DNA of 64,000 bases from JAMXLG01 sp963818925 (GTDB lineage: Bacteria > Vulcanimicrobiota > Vulcanimicrobiia > Vulcanimicrobiales > Vulcanimicrobiaceae): NCBI GenBank assembly GCA_963818925.1, contig CAWFTN010000001.1, forward strand, positions 1,860,001 to 1,924,000, written 5' to 3'. Under the pieces are notes generated by a model, which had not been told where the DNA came from, did not search any database, and saw only the letters and a program-made list of their open reading frames with translations. Below are positions 24,056 to 31,261 of this stretch, in pieces. Made by a program: the position numbers and the translations under genes. How positions within the stretch are numbered: the stretch's first letter is position 1; the number at the start of each line of letters is the position of its first letter.

Positions 24056-24060
24056 CCGCG

Positions 24061-24330
24061 ATGCGTTTTCCACGCATTCTGTGGTTCATGGCGGCGATGT
24101 TTCTCATCACGTGCTTCTTGAGCGGTGCGTGGCTTGGAAAAACGCTCTCGTCAATGCCGCCGATCGTTACGTCGGCGCCGGCGGCGACCGAACGCGCGGA
24201 CCGAGCGGTGTTGCGCAAAAAGCAACGCGAAACGGCGATCGCTACAGCAATCGCATCGCCCGTGGCGGTTTTGATTATCTTCCTAACGGTTCTCGCCGTG
24301 TCCGGATTGTTCACCAAGGAAGCGTGCTAA
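24061..24330 (+). CDS. Small two-helix membrane protein
   Basis: 89 aa with two transmembrane helices: ILWFMAAMFLITCFLSGAWL and AIASPVAVLIIFLTVLAVSG, separated by a charged linker (ATERADRAVLRKKQRE). ATG six bp after the preceding stop. Last gene of the 23201 operon; its end overlaps the convergent oxidoreductase by four bases. Function unknown; holin-like topology is possible but nothing supports it. Confidence 0.6.
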   Translation: MRFPRILWFMAAMFLITCFLSGAWLGKTLSSMPPIVTSAPAATERADRAVLRKKQRETAIATAIASPVAVLIIFLTVLAVSGLFTKEAC

Positions 24331-25397
24331 TGCCGGCGTCGTCCGCGCTGATACTGGGGCGGCACGAAGCTCTCGGCGCCGAGTAGATCCGCAGCATCCC
24401 AGGTCCAGTTCGGATCGCGGATAAAGCCGCGCGCAAGTACCACAAAGTCAGCCTGACCGCTCCGTAAAATCGTTTCCGCTTGGCGCGGATCGTCGATCAT
24501 CCCGACGATCATCGTCGGAACGCCCGTTTCGCGCTTGATGTGCGCTGCAAACGGCACCTGATAGCCGGGGCCGACGCTGATCTGCTGATGCGCGACGAGG
24601 CCGCCGCTGGAAACATCGACAAAATCGCAGCCGCGCGTTTTCGCTGCGGCGACGAAAGCCGTGGACTCTTCGAGATCCCAACCGCCGTCGGCCCAATCCG
24701 TCGCGGAAATACGGATGCCGAGCGGTTTCTCTTCGGGCCACACCGCGCGGACCGCGTCGAAGAGTTCGAGCGGGAACCGCATGCGATTGTGCAGCGAACC
24801 GCCGTAGGCATCGGTGCGATGGTTTGTCAGCGGCGAGAGAAATTCGTGGCCGAGATATCCGTGCGCGCAATGCAATTCAATTACGTCGATCCCAAGTTCG
24901 ACACAACGCCGGGCGGCGCGGGTGAAGTCGTCGCGGACCTTCCGTAGGCCGGCATTATCGAGCGCGGTAGGCGTCCGCCAATCGGGCGCATATGCAATGG
25001 CCGACGGCGCAAACGTTTCATACGTGCGATCCTCGGGAGCGGCATTGCCGCCTTCCCAGGGCGGCAGCGTTGCGGCTTTGCGTCCCGCATGCGCAAGTTG
25101 TACGCCTATCTTCGCCCGCGTCCAGCGCCGTACGAACGCTACGACGCGTGCCATCGCCTCTTGATTTGAGTCCGAATAGAGCCCGAGATCGCGATCGGTA
25201 ATGCGCGCTTCGGGGCTCACCGCCGTTGCTTCGAAAAATGCGAGCGCCGGACCGGAGAGCGCGAAGTGGCCGAGGTTCACGACATGCCAGTCGTTCGCAT
25301 TGCCATCCTCCGCGGAGTACTGACACATCGGGGAGACGACAATACGGTTTTCGAACTCCACGCCGCGCAGGTTGATGGGCGAGAAAAGCAGGCTCAT
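24327..25397 (-). CDS. Old-yellow-enzyme family NADH:flavin oxidoreductase (YqjM-like)
   Basis: 356 aa from the ATG at 25397. A FMN-dependent TIM barrel that reduces activated C=C bonds. Motifs of the YqjM/thermophilic-like subgroup: FENRIVVSPMCQYSAEDG (with the redox-tuning Cys), GVQLAHAGRKA, the HCAHGYLGHEFLSPLTNHRT block with the substrate-binding His, and AYGGSLHNRMRFPLEL. Divergent from paiB with 28 bp between starts. Confidence 0.93.
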   Translation of the reverse strand: MSLLFSPINLRGVEFENRIVVSPMCQYSAEDGNANDWHVVNLGHFALSGPALAFFEATAVSPEARITDRDLGLYSDSNQEAMARVVAFVRRWTRAKIGVQLAHAGRKAATLPPWEGGNAAPEDRTYETFAPSAIAYAPDWRTPTALDNAGLRKVRDDFTRAARRCVELGIDVIELHCAHGYLGHEFLSPLTNHRTDAYGGSLHNRMRFPLELFDAVRAVWPEEKPLGIRISATDWADGGWDLEESTAFVAAAKTRGCDFVDVSSGGLVAHQQISVGPGYQVPFAAHIKRETGVPTMIVGMIDDPRQAETILRSGQADFVVLARGFIRDPNWTWDAADLLGAESFVPPQYQRGRRRH

Positions 25398-25425
25398 TGC
25401 GCGTGCGTTGCATATTGCAAACAGC

Positions 25426-26055
25426 ATGACCTACCGGCCGCCGTACTTCCGAGTCGACGATCGCGCGACGCTCCTGTCGCTCATTGCGTCGCATCCGCTC
25501 GCGATGTTGATCACCGCGCACGACGGCGATCTCTCGCTGACGCATTTGCCGTTTCTTGCACGCATCGAAGATGATGCCGTGGTTCTGGAAGGTCACATCG
25601 CACGCGCGAACGATCAGTGGAAACACGACCCATCGGCGGCTCTCACAGCGTTTCGCATTGCGCAACACTACATTTCGCCGACGTGGTATCCGTCCAAGCG
25701 CACGAATCCGCGGACGGTTCCGACGTACGATTACGTCGCGATCGAAGCGCGCGGTCCGCTTCGTTTTATCCACGACGCGGAGTGGCTTTACGCATTCACC
25801 CGGCGGCTGACTGAATCTCAGGAACCGCGTGTCGGTGGAACGTGGTCCGTCGACGATGCGCCGGCGGACTATCTGGAAGCGCAAGTCAAGGCGATCGTCG
25901 GCGTGGAAATGCGCGTCGAAACGCTAATCGGAACGTTCAAGCTCAACCAGAATCATCCGCAGGAGAACATCGAAAGCGTCATCGCGTCCTTAGAAGCGTT
26001 GGACACGCCGGACGCAGTCGCTCTTGCGGCGTTTATGAGGGGGGCAAGCCTGTGA
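25426..26055 (+). CDS. PaiB-family FMN-binding protein
   Basis: 209 aa from the ATG at 25426. Split-barrel flavin fold typical of PaiB (Bacillus transcriptional repressor of sporulation/protease genes): YRPPYFRVDD at the start, HPLAMLITAHDGDLSLTHLP, GHIARANDQWKHD, YISPTWYPSKRTNPRTVPTY. Whether it regulates transcription or acts as an FMN enzyme is open. Overlaps the following gene by four bases (GTGA). Confidence 0.9.
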   Translation: MTYRPPYFRVDDRATLLSLIASHPLAMLITAHDGDLSLTHLPFLARIEDDAVVLEGHIARANDQWKHDPSAALTAFRIAQHYISPTWYPSKRTNPRTVPTYDYVAIEARGPLRFIHDAEWLYAFTRRLTESQEPRVGGTWSVDDAPADYLEAQVKAIVGVEMRVETLIGTFKLNQNHPQENIESVIASLEALDTPDAVALAAFMRGASL

Positions 26056-26405
26056 CACCAAAACAATTTCGCGAACTGGCTCTTGCCTTTGAGGGCGCCG
26101 AGGAGCGCGAACACGGCGGCCATCCCGATTTTCGCGTGCACGGGAAGATCTTCGCAACGCTCGGCTATCCCGACGAATCGCACGGTGTCGTCATACTCTC
26201 ACCGGAAGAGCAAAACGTGGTAGTGCAAAACACTCCGAAAGCATTCGTTCCGGTAAAAGGCAAATGGGGCGAAAAAGGCAGCACGACCGTCATTCTCAAG
26301 CACGCGACTAAAGCGGCGGCGCGCGAAGCGCTCGAACTCGCGTGGGAGCGGCGCTGCGCTACAGCCCCGCGAGGTCGCGCAAGCGCGCGCGGTCGAGCCA
26401 GGTAA
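26052..26405 (+). CDS. MmcQ/YjbR family protein
   Basis: 117 aa. GTG start overlaps the paiB stop. Family features: FRELALAFEGAEEREHGGHP then DFRVHGKIFATLGYP, VVVQNTPKAFVPVKGKWGE, AAREALELAWERR. The YjbR fold resembles type II secretion chaperones and may bind DNA; function not known. The Arg-rich tail overlaps 47 bp of the convergent Crp/Fnr gene. Confidence 0.85.
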   Translation: MTPKQFRELALAFEGAEEREHGGHPDFRVHGKIFATLGYPDESHGVVILSPEEQNVVVQNTPKAFVPVKGKWGEKGSTTVILKHATKAAAREALELAWERRCATAPRGRASARGRAR

Positions 26406-27069
26406 TATTTCCGCGCTCGCGTTTGAGCGCGCCCTCTTTTTCGAACATTCCGATCGTTCGCGACGCAACATCTTTGACGGTTCCCGCCGCGGCGCCGATC
26501 TGCGCCTGCGTCATAAGCGGAAGCGGATCGTTTGCCGGTGACATGCCGTCTTCGCGTGCAAATGTCAGCAGGTAACGCGCGATACGCTGTTGAGCGGTGA
26601 GATTGACTTGATCCGCAAGCAGTCCGGTCGTGCGGCGCAGGCGACGCGCGAGCGTCATAGCGAATGCGATGGCGAGCGCTCCATGCTGCTTGCACAATGA
26701 AATGACGGTTTCGCGCGGGAGGGTCGCGTATCGCGCTTTATTCGTAACGACGACCGTGCGCGCCATCTCGGGACCACCATCGAACATCGCTGAGACGCCG
26801 AAGAAACGGCCCGCATAGGTATGCTCGTAGAGATGGTCTTTTGCGTCGTCGCCTTGCACAATCATCGCGATGCAACCGTCGAGCACAAAACCGAGCCGGT
26901 TCCATTGCTCGCCGGCGTCGTAGACGACGTCGCCTTTGCCGGCATCCGCTACCGACGCTTCATCCACGAGGGCCTGAAGAACGGCCGCGGGGACGTCGGT
27001 AAACGCCTCCTCCTGCGCCAGTGCCCGCAGCATCGCGTAGCGCCCTGACTCGATCTCCTCTTTGCGCAC
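26359..27069 (-). CDS. Crp/Fnr-family transcriptional regulator
   Basis: 236 aa. N-terminal cyclic-nucleotide-like domain (KGDVVYDAGEQWNRLGFVLD, FFGVSAMFDGGPEMARTVVV), dimer helix and a C-terminal winged HTH (LMTQAQIGAAAGTVKDVASR, TIGMFEKEGALKRERGNI). It lacks the N-terminal cysteine set of FNR, so no iron-sulfur sensing is expected; the effector is unknown. Divergent from the cupin gene with 125 bp between, which could be its target region. Confidence 0.92.
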   Translation of the reverse strand: MRKEEIESGRYAMLRALAQEEAFTDVPAAVLQALVDEASVADAGKGDVVYDAGEQWNRLGFVLDGCIAMIVQGDDAKDHLYEHTYAGRFFGVSAMFDGGPEMARTVVVTNKARYATLPRETVISLCKQHGALAIAFAMTLARRLRRTTGLLADQVNLTAQQRIARYLLTFAREDGMSPANDPLPLMTQAQIGAAAGTVKDVASRTIGMFEKEGALKRERGNITWLDRARLRDLAGL

Positions 27070-27194
27070 GCGGCGCAGGTTCTGACAAAAACCGCTTTAA
27101 TCCGGTCGGTGGTCGGTCAATAATCGGCAAAAGTCTATAAATCGAAGTGATCGCCAGCCGATATGTAGACTAAAGCCAATCAAGGAGAGACGTG

Positions 27195-27731
27195 ATGCCA
27201 CCGGCCCTCGTTGCACCTATTGCACGAGCGATCAAGGACGATCGCATGACCGCGCTCGCAGCCTCTCTTGGCGCCGTGCGCGCCTCGGGAGCACTCGATG
27301 ATCCGTCGCTCTTTCCCGACCCGAACGCGGCGCGCTATACCCGCAAGCTCGTGTGGACCGATCCGGGTGGACGTTTCGTCGTCGTCGCGATGGCATGGGC
27401 GCCGGGCCAAGGTGCGCCGCTTCACGATCACGGCGGCCTGTGGGGCGCAGAGATCGTCATACGGGGGCTCATGGTCGAAACGACGTTTGAGCTGACGCAG
27501 CGCGTTGACGACCGCTGGCATTTCCGTCGTAACGAAGAGCGCGCGTCACCGGTTGGATGCGTCGGTCTTATTTCGCCTCCGAACGAGTACCATGCGCTGC
27601 GAAATGCCGGCGATGACGTCGCACGCACGCTTCACGTGTACGCGGGCGACCTGTATCGTTCGCGGACGTTTACCGAACTCGGCGACGGTTGGTGTCGCGC
27701 GTCCACGGTCCAGTTGAGCTACGATGCCTAA
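27195..27731 (+). CDS. Cysteine-dioxygenase-like cupin
   Basis: 178 aa. The cupin iron motif GQGAPLHDHGGLWGAEIVIR gives two His, and PPNEYHALRN the third, as in bacterial type I cysteine dioxygenases, which oxidise cysteine to its sulfinate. ATG at 27195 with AGGAGA upstream. Substrate could be another thiol (3-mercaptopropionate). Overlaps the FAD protein by eight bp, suggesting a two-gene unit under the divergent Crp/Fnr regulator. Confidence 0.82.
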   Translation: MPPALVAPIARAIKDDRMTALAASLGAVRASGALDDPSLFPDPNAARYTRKLVWTDPGGRFVVVAMAWAPGQGAPLHDHGGLWGAEIVIRGLMVETTFELTQRVDDRWHFRRNEERASPVGCVGLISPPNEYHALRNAGDDVARTLHVYAGDLYRSRTFTELGDGWCRASTVQLSYDA

Positions 27732-29019
27732 AACGGTCGGGATCATCGGCGGCGGCGCAAGCGGTGTTCTCGCCGCCGCACAGGTCCTGGCGCACACACC
27801 GCACCGTGTCGTGATCGTTGAACCCGGCGACCTTGCACGCGGAATTGCATATAGCACACGTTACGCGTCGCATCTGCTGAACGCTCCGGCAGCGAAAATG
27901 TCGGCATTCGCCGATGATCCGTCACACTTTCTGCGGTGGCTCGAATCGCGCTATCCGGGAGAATACGGCGCGGTGTCGTTCGTGCCGCGGTTCGTGTACG
28001 GCGAGTATCTTTCAGAGATCGTATCTCGCTTCTTCAGCAACTACCCCGGCCGCTTCACGCATATGCGCGACACGGCAGCCGGTGTGGAATCGAACGTTCA
28101 TGGGCTTTCGATTGTTTGTGCAAACGGCGGTTCACTGCGCGTCGATCGATGCGTCATCGCAACAGGACATGCGACGCAAACGCGCGCGGGCGGCCGCACT
28201 GGCATCCCGGGATATTTCTCGAGCGCCTGGATCGACGGCGCGCTCGTTCCCGGCAATGGGGACGAACCTGTTGCGATTCTCGGGAGTGGTCTGAGCGCAA
28301 TCGATGCGGTACTCGCGCTTCGCGACAACGGTCATAGCGGCAGCATTTCATTGATTTCTACACGCGGCTTATTGCCGCACGAACATCGCGTAAACGGTGA
28401 CGGCTCGGACTGGCGCGCTTCAATCGATGGGTTGCGACCCGTTACCAATGCGTGGTGGCGAGCGATGAGCCTCGTCGAGCAACGACGATTCCTTCGCCAC
28501 TATGCATCGTATTGGAACGTTCACCGCCACCGCATGGCTCCGCAAATCGCGCTCCGGATCGGACAACTTCTCGCGAACGGAACGCTAAGCGTCATTGCGG
28601 GTCGCGTCGCTTCCATCGGCGCGACGAACGATGGGTTGCGGCTGACGGTTCGTCTTCGTGGAACGCAGACCGAACGTGTTGTGTGTGCCGCGCGTGTCAT
28701 CGATTGCACCGGAAGCGAACAAGACGTTCGGAAAACAGCGAACCCGTTCGTCCGTTCGCTCCTCGACCACGGTCTGTTGACGCCGCATCCGCTCGGCATC
28801 GGCATACGCGTCGACCACGATGGAGCACTCATCGGACACGATGGCGTTGCCTCTGAGCGACTCTTCGCGATCGGTCCGCTCCGCTTCGGCTCGTTCTTCG
28901 AAACAACCGCAATTCCGGAAATTCGCGTTCAAGCGCAGCAACTCGCGCGAGAATTCATGGGACGGGCGGGAATCGAACCCGCATGCTCTTTCGAGCGGCA
29001 AATTTTCGCACCACTATAG
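27724..29019 (+). CDS. FAD/NAD(P)-binding oxidoreductase (NAD_binding_9 type)
   Basis: 431 aa. Dinucleotide fold at the N-terminus (VGIIGGGASGVLAAAQVLAH), a second Rossmann motif near residue 180 (VAILGSGLSAIDAVLALRDN) and the family-typical HLLNAPAAKMSAFADDPSHF. These proteins are mostly uncharacterised (YdhS-like). The genuine domain appears to finish near TTAIPEIRVQAQQLAREF; the last 20 residues (MGRAGIEPACSFERQIFAPL) are read antisense through the 3' exon of tRNA-Leu and into its intron because no stop occurs sooner. Confidence 0.85.
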   Translation: MPKTVGIIGGGASGVLAAAQVLAHTPHRVVIVEPGDLARGIAYSTRYASHLLNAPAAKMSAFADDPSHFLRWLESRYPGEYGAVSFVPRFVYGEYLSEIVSRFFSNYPGRFTHMRDTAAGVESNVHGLSIVCANGGSLRVDRCVIATGHATQTRAGGRTGIPGYFSSAWIDGALVPGNGDEPVAILGSGLSAIDAVLALRDNGHSGSISLISTRGLLPHEHRVNGDGSDWRASIDGLRPVTNAWWRAMSLVEQRRFLRHYASYWNVHRHRMAPQIALRIGQLLANGTLSVIAGRVASIGATNDGLRLTVRLRGTQTERVVCAARVIDCTGSEQDVRKTANPFVRSLLDHGLLTPHPLGIGIRVDHDGALIGHDGVASERLFAIGPLRFGSFFETTAIPEIRVQAQQLAREFMGRAGIEPACSFERQIFAPL

Positions 29020-29283
29020 CTTTCGCTACCAGGTTCGCGCGCTAGCGCGGACGCGTTTGTTGGTCCGGACTGTGCCATGACCATGGGCGATCCGTCGTAA
29101 CGGTCGCCATTAGGCCGCGCCCATCCAGTCTCTACACCTTCCGCAAATCGCTCGCGCGATTGCAGCTTGGCTCGGCGTTGTCGTATGCCTTCCTTCGACG
29201 AGCTCAGGATGACAATTAGAGTTCGCCGACTTTGAGCGCATCCCGCACGCGGTTTCCCAACGTACGGCTCAAGGAGTCACCTC
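29007..29283 (-). ncRNA. Group I (IC3-like) intron in tRNA-Leu(UAA)
   Basis: 277 nt, inserted after U34. The 5' exon ends in U and the intron in G, as group I splicing requires; exon CTT can pair with intron GAG (29270-29268) to give the splice-site U-G wobble. Blocks matching the plastid/cyanobacterial trnL intron as I remember it: TTGAGCC early, GGGAAACC, GAGCCAAG (about 29172-29165), a P6-like hairpin, AAGGTGTAGAGACT (29140-29127) and AGTC (29071-29068) that can form P7 with GACT. ATGGGCG/CGCCCAT fits P8. No homing endonuclease frame is inside. Confidence 0.88.
29191..29214. repeat. Dispersed repeat copy inside the tRNA intron
   Basis: TCCTTCGACGAGCTCAGGAT plus GACA on the plus strand, a short version of the repeat at 9195-9327 and 17774-17821. 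In the intron it lies between two core blocks, in what should be a peripheral loop (P5 region), so it may be tolerated for splicing. Confidence 0.65.
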
Positions 29284-29334
29284 AAGTCTGCTGTGTCTGC
29301 CAGTTCCACCACCGTCCCAGGTGATGATCGCCGT

Positions 29335-29577
29335 CTACTGTTGGTAGTGTTCGACGGTGTCTGCGGAACGCATGTGCGCGATGTCCGGATCTTGTCCTGC
29401 ATCGCGGCGGGCGCGCCGCTGACGTAAGAGGTCATAGTAGCGGTCGAGCTGCACTTGCACCGCTTCGAGGCGCTTGCGGTCATCCTCGGTCAACTTGTGA
29501 TCGTCGCCGTGCTGGAGCAAGCGATGCTCCTCGTTGACCAGCTCCTCGATGTGCTCCTGAATCGATTTGTCGTTCAT
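29335..29577 (-). CDS. DUF2630 family protein
   Basis: 80 aa from the ATG at 29577, preceded by a purine-rich GGAGTGGGCGGG. The sequence MNDKSIQEHIEELVNEEHRL, then RLEAVQVQLDRYYDLLRQRR and PDIAHMRSADTVEHYQQ matches DUF2630, a small helical, probably coiled-coil protein of unknown function known mainly from actinobacteria. Between ppx and tRNA-Leu on the same strand, so the tRNA may be cotranscribed. Confidence 0.88.
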   Translation of the reverse strand: MNDKSIQEHIEELVNEEHRLLQHGDDHKLTEDDRKRLEAVQVQLDRYYDLLRQRRARRDAGQDPDIAHMRSADTVEHYQQ

Positions 29578-29622
29578 CCCGCCCACTCCGGGACCGCGGT
29601 ATGAGCGTCCTGCCGGAGTGCC

Positions 29623-30564
29623 CTAGCGGGGGATTGCGCGAGCGACGATCGGCTGGCGGTCGCGCTGCTGAAGCAAGTAACCCACGAGCAGATCTGCCGT
29701 CGTCGTGACCGCGCTATCGTGACCGAGAATATCGAGTGCCGTGTCAAGCACGATGATGCCCGCCGGAAGAATGTCTGCGCGTTGTGGTTTCATGCCGGCG
29801 ATCTCACGGCGCTCTTTGTACGTCATTCCGCATAACCGTACGAGCGTGCGTTCAAAATCGGCGCGCGTCAACTCCGCGCGATCCATCTTTGTCTTCTTGC
29901 CGAATGCGACTTGCGCGGCCGTCGTCGCGGAACCGCCGACAAACGCGAGACGTTCGACACTGCGAAACTCGGCAATCGGCGCAAGCGCGTCGCGCGCGAT
30001 TTTTCGCGCGCGTTCGATCGTGTCGAGATCGACCGTAGAATCGCGACCCGCAAGCTCCGGCACGGCTTCCGTCAATCGCACCGCACCGATTTCACACGAC
30101 ATCGTACGCTCGGGCGAGTGGCCGGTGCCGATCGCGTATTCCGTGCTTCCTCCCCCGGCGTCGATCACGCCGACTTCGTCATGGTGAAGTTGGTCGAACG
30201 CGGTTACGGCGCCACGATACGATGCGGCGGCCTCTTCATCTCCGGTCAACACGCGCAGCGGTACGCCGAGCGCATCGTGCACGGCTTCGGCGAAAACGTC
30301 ACCATTGTCGGCGCGCCGAAGCGCGCTCGTCGCGATTGCGTACAGGCGAATATAGTGTCCGCGAATCGCGCGGAAGTGATCGCGAATGGCCTCCAGCGTT
30401 CGCTGCATCGGCTCGTCGCCGAGATGGCCGCGTTCCTGCAGTCCCTCGCCGATACGGGTTCCGATCGAACGCGACAGTTTGATGCGCTGCTGCTCCGGCT
30501 CCATGTCTGCGATCAAAGCACGCGTTGAATTCGTGCCGATCGAAACGATCGCCCAATGCTTCAC
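29623..30564 (-). CDS. Exopolyphosphatase/pppGpp phosphatase (Ppx/GppA family)
   Basis: 313 aa, the short single-module form. ASKHA-fold motifs: SIGTNSTRALIADM at the N-terminus, ATSALRRADNG, TGDEEAAASYRGAV, and VIDAGGGSTEYAIG as the second phosphate loop, then FVGGSATTAAQVAFG. Hydrolyses inorganic polyphosphate or pppGpp; which is not resolvable here. Fifteen bp after the S1-like gene, part of the acc-ftsB run. Symbol left empty because ppx and gppA cannot be separated by sequence alone. Confidence 0.92.
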   Translation of the reverse strand: MKHWAIVSIGTNSTRALIADMEPEQQRIKLSRSIGTRIGEGLQERGHLGDEPMQRTLEAIRDHFRAIRGHYIRLYAIATSALRRADNGDVFAEAVHDALGVPLRVLTGDEEAAASYRGAVTAFDQLHHDEVGVIDAGGGSTEYAIGTGHSPERTMSCEIGAVRLTEAVPELAGRDSTVDLDTIERARKIARDALAPIAEFRSVERLAFVGGSATTAAQVAFGKKTKMDRAELTRADFERTLVRLCGMTYKERREIAGMKPQRADILPAGIIVLDTALDILGHDSAVTTTADLLVGYLLQQRDRQPIVARAIPR

Positions 30565-30578
30565 GTCGCGCTCCTTCG

Positions 30579-30944
30579 CTACGGCTCGTCGCTATGCTTT
30601 GATTGAAATAATGCCGCGCGCTTCTTCTTGCGCAGGAAGTGCCGCTCGTGGGCCGGGCGGCCTTCGTCGTCGGTCTCCCACGATTCGGTGCTCTTGAAGT
30701 ACTCCGCGATCTGCTCGTCGAGTTCCGGCTCTTCGATCTGCGGAGCGATGGTTACCATCGGACGGCGCCCGCCGGGATGTTTGACGAACGGGATCGACTT
30801 GCGCCCGGAAATGCTGCGCTCGTACTGCGCGCGATGCGTCTCGACGTCCCCGGCGGGTGCGCTCGCCAACTCACCGGTTTCCAGCCGCACCGTGGCACCG
30901 TAGGCGTTCAGATTGATGACGAGACCGAAGACGCGATCGTTCAC
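30579..30944 (-). CDS. Small S1-like domain protein
   Basis: 121 aa. The first 60 residues (DRVFGLVINLNAYGATVRLE then TGELASAPAGDVETH) look like an S1/OB-fold RNA-binding unit of the kind found between divIC and ppx in Firmicutes (for example YabR). The C-terminal half is acidic then basic (HFLRKKKRAALFQSKH). ATG overlaps the ftsB-like stop by four bases. Function unknown; the ftsB/divIC-S1-ppx order resembles the divIC-yabR neighbourhood of Bacillus. Confidence 0.7.
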   Translation of the reverse strand: MNDRVFGLVINLNAYGATVRLETGELASAPAGDVETHRAQYERSISGRKSIPFVKHPGGRRPMVTIAPQIEEPELDEQIAEYFKSTESWETDDEGRPAHERHFLRKKKRAALFQSKHSDEP

Positions 30945-31261
30945 GGAGCGGACGAGGGTGCGGGACTCACAAAGATGATCGCTTCGTTATGGCGCACCAG
31001 GCGCAAGCGATCGTGGATGTCGGGAACGGCGCCTTCGGGATCCGAGAGACGCTGTAACTCGCGCACTTGCCATTGTTTTCGCGCTTGGAGCGCGCTGATA
31101 TCGGTCTGGGTCGACGAGAGATCTTCCGCGAGCGCGATGTTCTGATGAATGACGCGAGCGAATTGGACGCCGACGAGAGTGAAGATCACCAGCGCGACAA
31201 GCGTGGCGCTGACGCGGCCGAGGAGACGAAAAACAAGCGGTGCGCGCGTCGGTCGCTTCAC
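30941..31261 (-). CDS. FtsB/DivIC-like septum formation initiator
   Basis: 106 aa from GTG at 31261, which overlaps the accA stop (GTGA). One transmembrane helix (LLGRVSATLVALVIFTLVGV) followed by a coiled coil (QNIALAEDLSSTQTDISALQ, ARKQWQVRELQRLSDP). FtsB/DivIC proteins bridge early and late cell-division proteins in the divisome. Assignment rests on topology, size and neighbours, since the family is poorly conserved. The upstream in-frame start at 31300 would lie well inside accA. Confidence 0.75.
   Translation of the reverse strand: MKRPTRAPLVFRLLGRVSATLVALVIFTLVGVQFARVIHQNIALAEDLSSTQTDISALQARKQWQVRELQRLSDPEGAVPDIHDRLRLVRHNEAIIFVSPAPSSAP

Larger units (their letters stand above)
28958..29318 (-). 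tRNA. tRNA-Leu(UAA) split by a group I intron
   Basis: 5' exon 29318-29284 (35 nt) and 3' exon 29006-28958 (49 nt) give an 84-nt tRNA. Acceptor GGGACGG pairs with CCGTCCC, discriminator A, CCA not encoded. D arm GTGG..CAC, anticodon stem GCAGA/TTTGC, loop CTTAAAA (anticodon UAA), long variable arm GCTC-GAAA-GAGC typical of class II leucine tRNAs, T arm GCGGG-TTCGATT-CCCGC. The reading without the intron would put GAG or UGA in the loop but leave the anticodon stem unpaired; removing 277 nt restores every stem. Begins 17 bp after the DUF2630 stop on the same strand. Confidence 0.93.

Noticed and set aside
28958..29318. tmRNA or RNase P RNA at this locus
   Set aside because: Considered because of a tRNA-like 3' end with a distant 5' end, but there is no tag reading frame or RNase P core, while the two halves form a complete tRNA-Leu.
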